DNA of 64,000 nucleotides, taken from assembly GCF_000499385.1 (NCBI RefSeq), contig NW_013654796.1, positions 62,798 through 126,797 on the forward strand, given 5' to 3'. The translations under genes and the position numbers were made by a program. The DNA comes from Eimeria necatrix (taxonomy: Eukaryota > Apicomplexa > Conoidasida > Eucoccidiorida > Eimeriidae). Under the pieces are notes generated by a model. The model had not been told where the DNA came from. It worked only from the letters and a program-made list of their open reading frames with translations, and searched no databases. Of this stretch, positions 13,701 to 25,561 are shown piece by piece (the first letter of the stretch is position 1; each line of letters starts with the position of its first letter).

Positions 13701-13738
13701 GTACTCTGTGTGAATGGCAGTAGCTCCAAAGAGAACAT
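10728..13738 (-). CDS. RCC1-repeat protein, possibly mitochondrial (RCC1L-like)
   Basis: Beta-propeller of the regulator-of-chromosome-condensation family; members are GTPase exchange factors or scaffolds. Four exons (minus strand) agree in phase: 13738-12547, 12363-11945, 11804-11690 and 10951-10728, about 649 residues. RCC1 blades are visible as KVAAGKHHFAALSSHG with YTWGKG; VVDVACGATSTCVATSRVF; PKVMCGADHCGLLTPEGV with WMWGRNDCLQL; GPNHTVALARKGEAFFWGPG; and a last half-blade RDIVAGPCGCLL. Two junctions, CVATS/RVF and VALA/RKGEAFFWG, rebuild the repeat exactly, which supports the introns. The N-terminus is rich in Arg, Ser and Leu with few acidic residues, like a mitochondrial targeting peptide, but that is an inference. 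The first ATG of the open frame was chosen; the frame opens only about 165 nt upstream. The 3' end may extend further, because AG|GTAGAT overlaps the stop. Confidence 0.8.
11386..11422. repeat. Short perfect hairpin
   Basis: Fourteen-base perfect inverted repeat (CATGTTACTGATAG and its complement) around a 9-nt loop, inside the last intron of the RCC1 gene. Its function is unknown. It lacks the U-tail of a Pol III terminator. Confidence 0.6.
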
Positions 13739-15125
13739 CTTCTTTAGCTGCGCATGCCTCACCGCCGCAGTGTTGTGGTGGGGAACGCAAACCACTAATG
13801 TGTACAGCACCCCTGTACCCTCACCATTGAACACATCATCGAGTATTGTAAATCTCTTCTCAGCCCTACGATAGGCCTTGATCAAAGTTCTTGCCAAGAC
13901 TCACACGTGGAAGAATGGAACGCAGCGTTACAGATGTCCATACAGAAGAGACATGGGAGGCCTTGTGGAGACACGAAGCTTGTCTGTCAAGAAAGGAGAG
14001 AGTACCTACACCCAGCGATCTACCCGGCAAATCCAAAGAAGCTGTAATGGAATAGGAAGTAGTAGTTAGAGCAATGTCTGCCGGCAGCATCCAAAGAACG
14101 GCATTTCTCCATTGATTGAACACCACGGGGTCACGAGAGGGTGCGATGACTCACACGAAGGGTACTGGAATGCATACCCCTGTGTAGTTGTTTAAAGTTG
14201 TTTTCCGAAGAAGAAAACGCCAAAGAAGAGAAGAGAGGAATGCACAGGAAGGCGGAGGCCTACACAGAACGTCCACGGAAGCAGCGGCCGGGGCCCTCTT
14301 TGGCTAGACTCAGAAACGGGCTGTTCAGAAATGAGTATTTTGTGAATCTTGTGGTATAGTTTCTTGCTTCTCTGCGCTATGAAATTAACCCTTTTGCTTG
14401 TAGATGGCTCGAAGGCACTGGAAGCGGAGCCTCAAGGACCGTAACCTTGGCCCTTTGTCTGGGCGGTCGAGTCCTTCGTGTTGAGTCTTGGCAGTCTCTA
14501 AGTGTAGTATCCCTGCGACTTCTCGGCTTCTTCTTTGGATTTTCCTGAAGAAATGTACATGCAGTGCTTGTATACACACCGTGTGATGTTTTATCTAGCG
14601 GTGTCATCGCACTCACAGTTTCCCACGTTTTCTTTGGCGGGCTAGACCACCGGAATCCGACTGCAGCTGTAAAGGTCGTATAATCTTTCACACGTTATAT
14701 CGGATATTATTTGATTCCAGTAAGGGAATCTGTAGGCCTACACTGCCTCAAAGCCTAGCACAACCGATTGGTGATTCTCGACTCCTCCGCCATAGCGGTC
14801 CACCGTGAAGTCAATTATTTTCGACGTACAAGCAGCGTGTGATATCGCCCGGTTAAAAACAGCAAATGATAAAGTGTGACTAGGGCTAAGGTGAGGTGAC
14901 TGTCTAGAGCAGCGCCTGTCCTCCTACCACTCAATCTCTGGACGTTTTTTGACGAAGAAGGGAGGCGAACAGTACTTTGTTAGCCCCTCAGCTGCACCTT
15001 ACGCGGCTGGCTCTGTTTTTGTCGGACAGCTGTCGTTTTTAAGGCACAGTTTCTCAGCTGCTTGCTCCCCTTATTGCTTGGATAGGATTCTGACCCGTTA
15101 GAGAAGATCTTGGGTCTCCACAAAG
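13739..15125. other. Divergent intergenic region (RCC1 gene / PDE)
   Basis: About 1.4 kb between two genes transcribed away from each other, so probably promoter and 5' UTR for both. No coding exon or defined motif is recognised. Confidence 0.5.
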
Positions 15126-18100
15126 ATGGAGGCACTGGGGGGACGAAAGGTTTTTGACGGACAGAGCCAGCAAGCGGATCAGGTACAACCACGAGAGAAG
15201 GGAAAAACGCGCTCTGGGGAGCTTTATGCCGCCCCCATAACAAGGTCATTCTGGCAGGAAGCTAACGAAATTCGGGCGCGAATTGAAGGCAAGCCGCGGT
15301 TTCATCATGCAGCTGTGGTCATGCGTTTATGTATCCAAAGATGTGTAGGCTTAGGGGAATTGGAATAGCTGGTCAGACTATTTAAGGGCAGTCCATGGTG
15401 TACGTGTGACAGATTTCTTGAATCACGACTTCTGCGGTGGTGTGCGCACAGCCTGCCCAGTACACATGAGCAACGTGACGGCCTTCGCGTCTGCTCTGGC
15501 AGCGAATGTCTGCGTTGCCGTGGATTCTTCAATGGCGTTTTGCTTTGTGAAAGATGTTGAGACGGAGCAGCTCTTGGGGGCTTATGCGTCACGTCATTGC
15601 TGCTTTCCACATCCGGATTGTCCTCCATCTGAAACGCAAAATAGCAGCTGCGAATGCTCACATGCTACCTCTCAGTCCAGGATGGCATCATGTGTGCAAA
15701 GGTCATCGATGTGCGCTTCTCCTGAAGATACCGCACACCTGCGAAACTGCTGCAGTTTCCTCACCAGAGAGCCCGGTGAGGCTCCGGTTGTCCCCAAGCT
15801 GCCTACCTACCATGCAGCTGCAAACAGTCAACACAAGCATAGAAGGTTCACTGAGGGTACCTTTGTAAGAGCACCTCAGTAGTGAACACAACTTTGTGGC
15901 AGTCACTGTTGGTATTCATCTGCATGTGACGCCTGGAGAGACTCGACTATACCTAACAGTCTTGCCTTTATCACTTTCGTATGAGCTTGGAACATTTTGT
16001 TAACTCTGTTTGTGGATTCTGTTGGCGTGACGCAGGGAAGTGTCATTTGGGCAGCGGAACTGTTCATAGTGGAGGACCTACCTTGTGGGGCCTGAGCCCA
16101 CATGCATTATCCTTCTTTTCTGCTCTCCTTGCCCAAGATGCCAGAGCAAGTAACTCTTGTTTGTCTCATGAAGAGCAGCAACAAGATCAAGGTGCAGCAT
16201 CACGAGACTTGCGTTCAAATTCAGCGTGCAGTATGTTGCACCAGCAACAGACCATTAAGGAGGCCTCTGAGAGTCCTTTCAGTGCGGGGCAGAACAAGCA
16301 TCAGGAGAACAGTTTAACCGACACGTTGCGGGAACAAGGTGGTGAAGTTGCTGGAGCTGTAACGGCTTCATCGACGCCAGAGTTAATTGTGGTTTCTGCT
16401 GAAAGCTTCGTGCAGTATCTGATTAACGATCTCAGGAAGGGCTGCCGGGTGAGTTCGACGCAGTTTTAGTACAGTACAAAGGGGGAGCTCTGTACTGTAC
16501 TGTGCGCTGCCAGTTTGCTGCAATTTCCACTTTTTTGTGCAATTTTTTTAAACCATGGAGTAGTTGAACGCAGTGAACGATTAGGTTGTCCTTGCATTTA
16601 TATCGGAGCATAGGGGGATTCTGCTGCAGCTAAACGGGAATGTGGTTGAGGCATATACTGAACTTGCCGTATGTGCATAACCCACTTTCAGGCGTACTGC
16701 TACGAGCCAACAACGCAGCAACTGTTTCCTTTTCCAGGGAAAGAACAGCCTGAGACAAACCTGACTGGAGGGCATCAGTGAGTCTCCACTGAGCACGGAT
16801 CTCCCGTGGCGTGCCGAGCATACAGTTAATGTTGCACTTTTGCTTCACTTTCCTTCATTAGCGGGCATACAGTATTGCACTTGAAAACAGGCTGTCAAAC
16901 CCACTGCTGGATGCGTTGCCTAGTTTGCATTGTCTCTGCAGGGAGTCATTATCTCTGAGGGAGGCGGAGAGATTTCTTGTTGCTTGCCGTATTGAAGATG
17001 AAGGAACACGCAATGCATGCAGAACCATGGCGGAAGCCCGTGTAGCTTATGTGGGGCCGTCCTGTAAAAGAAATCCTTCTCCACCCACTGTATTGTCTCA
17101 TCAAGATGCGTGGTCAGAGGGGCCGGTGCTTGCAGCTCGGCGGGCATCCTCCGAGTCGGTAGAAAACGCGGTCGGCGTTTCAAAGACTACCTCGCCTCCT
17201 TCACAGCCACCTGGCGTAACGAAGAAGACTCATACCAGTCGCAGGCCTAGTGGCATACAGGATGTTATCCCTGTGCTGTATTCTGCTACCCTGGAACGAC
17301 CAACTGCAGGGATGGACGAGGACGCGGCACCACGATGCCAAGCAACTCCAGCCAGCAGCCTTGCGGCGGAACATGATCACTCACCTGTCCCGTCAAGCCC
17401 ACGCAGAGCCCTAAGCACTGACATTGTAGGAATCATGACTAAATTTGACTGCACAACGAAAAGAGCTTCCGGCTCAAGGATGCTTTTATATTCACAGGGC
17501 TGCGTGTGCAGTACACTATAAATCAGTGGCTCAAGAATTCCCGTTACACGTTGTTCTGTTAAATAGTTGCCTTAGAAGTGAATTAACTTCAGGAACGGAG
17601 TAGGTGTGGCTCATTTGGTTTGTGCAGATGCGCCTGATAGCTCAACCAGAACTCCGTCAATCTATACCTTCTGCGAGGTCAGTCTTAGCCCCTCTGGCGC
17701 ACACACCGCTAAGTGAGCTACCTTCTGTGGATGAAAGTGCAGGTGAAACTTCACTGTCAGCGCGGACATTGCATTCGTTTCACTCGAACACGACCCTTGG
17801 AATTGTCTTTTCCGTCGACGTCAAAAGGGTTGATGCACAGCTGTTGTTGGAGGCAGTAGCTGAAGTGTGCGCGCCGACAATGGCACTCTTGCTTCAGCAG
17901 CAGTGGCTTCGCAGAGACAGATTTAAGCGCTTGCTTCAGCTGGAGCTTCACCGCACAGTATTCCAGGTAGGCATGGCTCGAAATCGGCATTTCCGTAGGA
18001 TTCGAGCTAAGTTCCCACTTAGTGTGCTTCTGCGAAGATCTTGACGGACGTTACTACCTTGTCTTTCCTATATTCTGAGTTGTTTGTGGAAGACCTCCAG

Positions 18101-21100
18101 CTGCTTTTGCTGATCAACTGTGCTGTTCAATCTCGACAGATTTCGCTTCGTAGTGGGACGTAATGGTTTCACCTTGCGATGCCTTCTCAGGAAACCTCCA
18201 TACCCATTAGAATGATGCAGCGTTTACTTGCTCTGCTGCATGCGGCTGTTGGAGCTGAGGCTGCCGCCTTTTTCATTGCGGATGCACAAAACAGGAACTT
18301 CATTTGTCTTGGAGGCCACAAGAGGTAAGGAGGGCAGTGAATACTTAGCATATTCCATTTTTGATTATTACACTCTAAGGCGGCGTAAACATTTTTTCCA
18401 GGGTCATCTTTTGCCGGGTATGGAATAAATTTGCTTGACGTACATAGTAGACGTGAATGCAACGGCTTGGTCATTAACGTATGCCGCACGTCGTGAAGCC
18501 ATCTTTGACTGATGCTGATGGTGTATTTTCTATCCCTTTCCAGATAAGACACGTCGGAACAGCTTCGCTCGTGCGAGTACCGTGTGTGTACGCAGAGCCA
18601 CAGGCCTGAGTCTTAGTGGAGACCACTGCCTCTTAGGCGAGGCCACTCGCCAACGCGGGAGGACAGCTATTTTCAATTTCCTTCCACATGGGTTCAACAA
18701 GGAATACGACATCCGTGCTCGATTCGAGACCAAGTAGGTTTCGTCAGGACAGGGTTAGAGCAGTTGTCGGGATGAATACAGTAGCACAGTGCCACGCAAA
18801 GCCTTTAGAGTGTTGTAGATGACATTATGGCGGTGTTGTAACTGTTTTAATGCCCAGACACGCCATGCTTGTCCCGTTGTTAAACACGCAAGGCCACGTG
18901 AAGGCAGTCGTGGTGCTGCTGAATCGATCGGAGTGCTCCTGCGAGCGTTTGAACCGGTGGGCAAAGGAAGCGGAAGAGCAGTGTGCCTGCAAAGAGAGTG
19001 TACAAAGGCTCGAGCCATTGGCACTAGCGGGTAACGCCTGGAGCTCTGTTACGGCTCCTTGTGAAAAATGCATGAGAAGGAATGTGAACGAGCTCTCCTA
19101 TGGGGAGTTCCTTACAAGACCGCCGGCCTCTCTAGACATTGACTACTCAAGGCACTTCATCAGGCAAGCGTTAGTCAAATATAGCTCTTCAGCCAGGCAC
19201 TCGAACTATAAGTGGTATCAGAGCTTTTAGCTCTTGGACATTCCAGTGCGATGGGTTGCGCTCTGCTCGTCACTTTCACCTGTCGCTGTGTGTGTTGCAT
19301 TGCCGATTAACTGGCCCAAAAGAGGTTGCAGAATGCGTATAGGTGGTACACTGCATTGCTGAGCTGCAGGATTCACGAAACGTTAATGCGAGCGGTGCAG
19401 TATGAGATGCAGCACTGGCTAGGCGGGCAGCTGACAAGCGTTTGCATGGCAGGCATGAGCCTTTTGCAGCCCATGGAGACAATGGTCTCCTACGTCATGG
19501 GTGGGCAGCAGCGAGGAAGCCGGGGCAGCGCAAAGCCTCTTGGCGCAGTCCTGGAACAGATTGAAGTGAGAGAGCCGCTACATTCCCATGCAAGAGGGAG
19601 TTGGGCTTACAAGCCAAACAGCAAGGCCGTAGAATACCGTGGCCAACTATGCATGTAACAGCCTATCTATTAAGTGTTCGGCATATCTATTGCTGTGTCA
19701 AAGCTAGCGTCGTTCTCAACCCCTAGCTGCTCATGCTGTTCATTAGCAACATTTATGAAGTCGGTCATGCACTGCGTTTTCTGCCTTCACAGTGGCATAA
19801 TCGTGCGGTTCCACTGCAAGGTGTAATCTGCGACGTTGATACTATCTGCCTTTCAGACCTTTATGTTGCCAATACAGCGTATTTGCTTACCGGGGCGGAT
19901 TACCTATGTTTCTCGCTCAGAATTTCGTTTCGCGTGACAGACGCATGAAGTTGCTGAGCCTTCGTCGGTCCGCTTCTGTGGCGGTGGCCGAACTGCAATC
20001 TCTGCACGGCGTGGCAGAGGTAGTTGTAACACAAAGGTTGCGGAGTTCCGTATCTGGTGACCATATCAACAAGGCGTTTTGCTCGTCGAACTCGCGTCAA
20101 AGAAGTATTTCAAGGATTCCAGCCACGCTTCACGATTTTCCTTCTTTGGACAAAGAAAAGCTGGAAAAGGGACAAACTGTTGGAATGCCTGGAGAAGAGG
20201 AGAAGCGCCTTGACTCTCGTAGCCGAAGCTTTTTTGCCAGTAATCCTCTGGCGGCGACCACGGGAATCCCCGCGAAAGATGAGAGCTTATTAGGTTAGTA
20301 TTTAGCTGCCACGCACCATTCGCGATTCTCAAAACTCGCAAATACTTAGCTGTGATTCGTACAGGAACCTTCTACGGAGTGCTAGCGAAGGCGCCGGTAA
20401 TTTCTTTGAGGTCCGTTGCTACATTTACATGTCCCATGTGCGTGTTGCTCTCGTTTTGCAGAGCAGGAGGTGAGGTTGTTGCATTCCAGCAGTGCGTCAT
20501 CAGTACTATGTTCCGAGCTACGTCACTTCTCCACTGGAATAGAGGAGTTGACATCTGCACGAGACCTTCCACAGGACAGGGTACTGGATCAAAAGCTAGC
20601 TGTCCGACGTAGAAGAAGCGCATCCCTTCCAGCTCTTCTCTTTTCTGCTACCCTCCAAAAGTGCACGAGACCCTTTGACGCAATTCGTAAAGAGGTGATT
20701 GCATGGGTCAACCCTCAGTAGCTATAAGGGGCTAGGCTTGCTGCTGCGCTGTGTTTGTATTCTGCAACATTTATGAACAAGGCTACTTGTTTGGGTTCGA
20801 TCAAGGTTTTACATCCATAGCCTCGTATTGTAGAACTGGTTTAATCTGCTTTAGTGCATGTATTTCCTGGTTTCTGTGAAGCTATCCTTGGAACCTTATC
20901 GCCGTCTAGACCTAGATGTTTGGCGGCGCACAGCAGACGAATTGCAACTGTTTTTTTTCCTGGCTCTCGAGGAACTTGGAGTCATGGTAAAAAGCGAAAA
21001 ATCTGGACTGCAGGCGTTTTTCGCCCTCATACGAGACGCGTACCACACTGACAACCCGTACCACAACTTCTACCACGCAATGCACGTAGTGCAGGTACGT

Positions 21101-23119
21101 GGCATCACCTTTTGGCGTGGCGTTTACACGCGGTGCTGAGGCAAAATTTGCTTTCCATGGCGCAGTTCTATACCCTGTTCGGCATTTAAGCTACTCAGCG
21201 GCTCACTTAGTCGACTGGCATCTCTCAAGTGCGGAACTGTTACTTTTACAATCCTTGCAGATGTGTTGGCTCTTCTTGACGAAATACTCCTGCAACGATT
21301 TGCTTACGCTCACGGAGCAGCTTGGGCTTATGCTTGCAGGTGCGTACGTTCTAGTCGGTTTCTATCAGCCATTCATTAGTGCAGAGCTGCACGCTTAACA
21401 TGGCGTTAAAGCGACTAAAACTGTTGCCAAATTGAAAAGTTCTTTGTTCTCATCTTTCTTTTGACATCACAAGCCATCATACGCATTTCTTCGAACTATT
21501 GACTTTCAGATGCTTTGAATTCGCCAAGTGAGTGGTTGCTGCTATTGCCTCAGCTTTGGCGCATGACGTGGATCATCCAGGAGTCAACAACAGCAGCTTG
21601 TGTGAGGAACAGCATCCTCTCGCAATTATTTACAATGATAAAGCAGTTCTGGAGAACCATCATGCGGCCTTCGCATCTCGCGCGTGAGAAACTACTGCCG
21701 CTTTCCGTGTATCTTTTTTAGCATCTCTAAAACTGTGGACACCTGTGGATAGCAAGACTTCATTAGTGGTTTTGTCAATGTTGTAGCAGCGGCTTTTGGT
21801 GCTTCGCTCACACTTCACCTCGATTGACTGATACGTGAGCTTTGAACCTGTGTGGATCTGATTTCAGCATGCTGAAACTTGGGCTCTTTTCGCGCAAAAC
21901 GCAGAACGCCGGGTCGTCTTCTCTCGCGAAAAGTCTGTCGCCGTCAACTGGTGCTTTATTGGGGAATGCGAAACAGCACGTCCGGACATCCCCCGCATTT
22001 GAGACTGCGCCTCAGCCCCAGGAGGGTGCCATCGACGGTATAGATGATGAGGAGGATCATTCTTTTCACCCTTCTTTCGCAGAAATTCGCAGAGTTGTCA
22101 CCACCTGCATTCTTGCTACTGACATGGAGCTCTTCAGATATCATCACGAGGCGATGAGGAAAAGAGCTCAGATGAAACGAAGTGCGCCTAGAATTTTGCT
22201 CTATGCTTTGGAAGATTCGCCTCAGCAGCTGCGCATTGTTGCAGATATACATTTTCAACCTGCAAGGAGTTTGCAGTCCTCACAACTTTTTAAGATGCTT
22301 TTTTGGGAAGGCTGGGCCTATGCAGATTTGTGCTTGTGTGTTTACGCTCGCTCAGCGACGGGGGCGTTTTTAAACAGTGATGAAGATCACACGCTACTTG
22401 CCACGTGTCTGATCCACTGCGCAGACATAAGCAACCCACTACTGCCTGAACGGCGTAATATGCAGTGGGCTTCGCTTATTATTCAGGAGTTCAATGCACA
22501 GGTCAGGGCCCCGATTTAAGAATACTCTGTGCTGAGTTTTTTGGAAGCGTCCCGAAGCTACTGATTAGAGTTGGGATCTGAGCCAAGGCTGTATTTCATG
22601 ACTTGTATGAAGTTAGCATCATGCTGTTTTTCGGTTGCATTGCTTCATCATTTTCAGTATATATATATATATATATTGAACATTTCACATAGCACCGTCT
22701 TGCGTTTTTGTTGTGTCTGCTTGGATCGTATTAGGTTGAAATGGAGAGGCACAAGGGCCTTCCGGTGACGGTTTTCATGGATGCTCGGACAGAGCTGCTA
22801 AGGTACTGATCCGTGTAAATACTATGCACTTGTGAAATTTCTGTAGGTGAAGAGAGTTATTATAAGGTACAGTGCACGGAAAGCGCCGCCAATTCGATCG
22901 AAGGAAGGCATCTTTCGTTCCATAAGCGTTCCTTTGTTTTGCCTGTGCAGGACGCAATCTCAAATAGGCTTCCTGTCATTCGTAGTTCTCGATCAATTTC
23001 GCGCTCTTTCAGACTTGGTCCCAGGCGCCGAAGAATTAGTTGTTCAAGGCGAGAAAAATTTGGAAGACTGGCAAGCGGCAATGGATATTTTACGGGAGGC
23101 TGAGCGCAGGGATGCGTGA
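15126..23119 (+). CDS. GAF-domain 3',5'-cyclic nucleotide phosphodiesterase
   Basis: Hydrolyses cAMP and/or cGMP; specificity cannot be read here. Catalytic exons are firm and phase-consistent: 20882-21094, 21261-21339, 21554-21683, 21868-22501, 22735-22802 and 22951-23119. They carry the PDEase metal ligands: YHNFYHAMHVVQ, AHDVDHPG, ENHHAAF and HCADISNP, then a C-terminal helix with GFLSFVVLDQF. A GAF-like domain lies upstream at 17628-17966, 18191-18324, 18544-18733 and 18858 to about 19230, with AVGAEAAAFFIADAQNRNFICL, LLGEATRQRGRTAIFNF and VPLLNTQGHVKAVVVLLNR. Linker exons are 19332-19565, 19921-20293 and 20462-20694. A tentative N-terminus is 15126-15288, 15452-15775, 16036-16448, 16630-16668 and 16946-17425; its first intron needs a GC donor. 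The 18324/18544 junction breaks frame and the exon ending near 19230 is unplaced, so a mini-exon is probably missing. No membrane segment is obvious. Confidence 0.86.
22658..22676. repeat. (TA)n microsatellite
   Basis: Alternating TA run inside the second-last intron of the PDE gene, about 60 bases before the acceptor. Confidence 0.9.
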
Positions 23120-25561
23120 GCAATGTCACGTAATTTCAGCCCATTCTGTACTGTTTTCCTCGCTGACTTCATATCCGGATTGCTCTTGTTGTTGGATTTT
23201 ACACTCCATTGCATTTGCTTTACACCATCCTTTCTTTGGCTTGCCTCTTGTAGGTCGGGAGAAAGTGTCTCATCTCTCGAGCTCCCACGGAATTTCACAT
23301 TCCGTCTCAAAAATTTGGGCTTTATAGGAATGAACGGGCCAAAGTGTTTTGGGCGCCTACGCAGGTAACGTGTCGTCTCCAGAGTCTCTGCTTCCTGCAC
23401 CGGCTTCGAGCATTTTTGACAGATTTCAAAGGAGCGGCAATGTGCTAGACTTCACTTGCGGGGCTTAAATTTGCGTGCAGCGACAAACCAGACGATTGGA
23501 GACCTCAAAGTTTGGATACCTGAACACAGCTCCCTCGCGAGCTCGGCGTTTCTACGTACAGAGCTTGATTAGAGTGATTGACGAAGATTTTTGTTAGAAC
23601 TTCAGGATATTCTGACTGGTATAGCAATGCGCTCTTGCTAGGCCCCAGCGGAGGAGAGGAGCTGTCGCTATTTCGAACAGCTGGACTCGTTGCAGAGCGC
23701 TAGCACGGTGTTACACATGACCAGTAAATCACCTTGTACACATTGGCTGTTCTTCCTATCGCTGAACAGTGATGCCGGTGCGAGGGTGGGGGAAACATAG
23801 GAATTGCGCCCAGACGTCGATCTACTACTAATTAAACTAGCTGACGAGCTGGCATTGAGAAGCTTCTACATTTGACTTACTATATTCGATGTGTCCTCGC
23901 GTGGGGTCGATGCACTTGATTCCTTACACTGTTGTATTTTGCGGGTCACATGCCACGTGCTACCATCTCACGGCCTTGGGCCGGAAGTATTCGAGGCTTT
24001 TATACTTTGACGCGCGTGCTTTCTTCGCTGAGCCGCTTACGCGCGCGCCCTTCGCTGAGCCTCTCCAGCCAGTGGGAAGGTGCTGCGTGGTGCGGAGCCA
24101 CCGCAAGGCCTTTACAAGGCTACCGATGGCGAGTACGGCGCTTCGGATCGGTGGCTACTAAGCGACATTTCGATTGCTTGGAATTGGCGTCTCGTCGGCT
24201 GCGGCGCCTGAAGACGTCGAAGAGGGAAGGATTGCGCAGCGCGTTGTTGGCACCCTCGTCGGCACAGCCAGCTACCCCGCTTCAGTTCGGCACGAGGCCT
24301 GCCATGCAAAGTCGAAGCAGCGGCTACGTACACTGCGTTGCTTTCGGCTCGGGAAAGGTTTAATTAATGCAACTGGATGTATATTTCTGTCACTTGTATG
24401 CCTCGAAATAGGCGTCAATAGACTACTAGACTTCTCAGAATTTCCGGCGTACAGTCGACGAAGTGAGGCTGGAGCGCCTCACATGTTGCTTCCACCGTGT
24501 CTGCTTGTGACGAGTAGTAGTGGATCGTTGCGGCAGGTGAGTTAGGTGGAGCTAAGTGAAACAAGTTACGCGCTGCAGCCCACTTGTATGCACCCACTCA
24601 AAATTAACTGCTTATAGGCCTTTTGCTTCCGCTGCGTACACTGCATTTTAGTACGGTGAGACTGTAGGACTTTTATGTATTTATTGGTTTACGGTTGTCA
24701 ATACTCATTGCTTGTAGCGCTTGGCCCCTTTAGTTCCGTGCTTTAGCCGATGAATGTAAATGTCCCTACCTCTCCCTTAGCAAATTTCGGCTCACTCAAA
24801 AAATACTGCACAGTTCCTCTGTTCAACCAAATAGACGCCCGCCAATGAGCCTTAGATAGTACACATCAATGTGCCCTAACTCGTACACATTAATATGCAG
24901 TAGCTGGTACGGTGTTCTTCGCTCTCGCGAAATCATTCAAACTGTTCCCTTTAAGTGTTCCGCTTGTCGTATTGAGGCAAATACTTCAAATACTGGCAAT
25001 ACCAGGTAGCTATCGCTGTTCAGTGGAAGAATTGTGCAGCTCATTGATATAGGTCACGGGTTACCTGCACGGGGGGCACCCGCACAGCATTCGCTTCGCA
25101 TTTCTTGCCGGTTTTCTGAGAATCCATAGTGCTGGAACCTGCTCTGTTCTCCGTTGAGAAGATGCACACAATGATGTGCCGAAGGTCTTACTTGAGGTTG
25201 TACTCGTGCACCGTTATTGCGACATACGGGAGCAACCCTTGCATTCGGCTGCTTTCACTTGAGTATTCCACATCTATCACGAACCAAAGCAAACACAGCA
25301 GCGAGAAAAACATAACTCGAATTTTCATCCGGAAAACCATGCAATCACGCCTCAACTACGGAACAACTAGCGTTTATTGCCGCATATGGGTACTGTTTCG
25401 CTTATGTGGCTCTTCCTTCACGGCACTTCCCCTTCCTTCAGCCTACGGAAAAAATCATGCAGCTACCTGTCAGTGCTCATTGCAATGCGCTTTTAGTGTA
25501 AGGTCTAGATTTGAAATCGTAGCTGAATGGACTACTTGTTCACGTATTGCACTGGCATACC
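23120..25561. other. Convergent intergenic region (PDE / branching enzyme)
   Basis: About 2.4 kb between two 3' ends. Several open frames exist, the longest running from 25129 into the branching-enzyme end, but none has a recognisable domain or matching splice sites. I see no gene. Confidence 0.45.
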
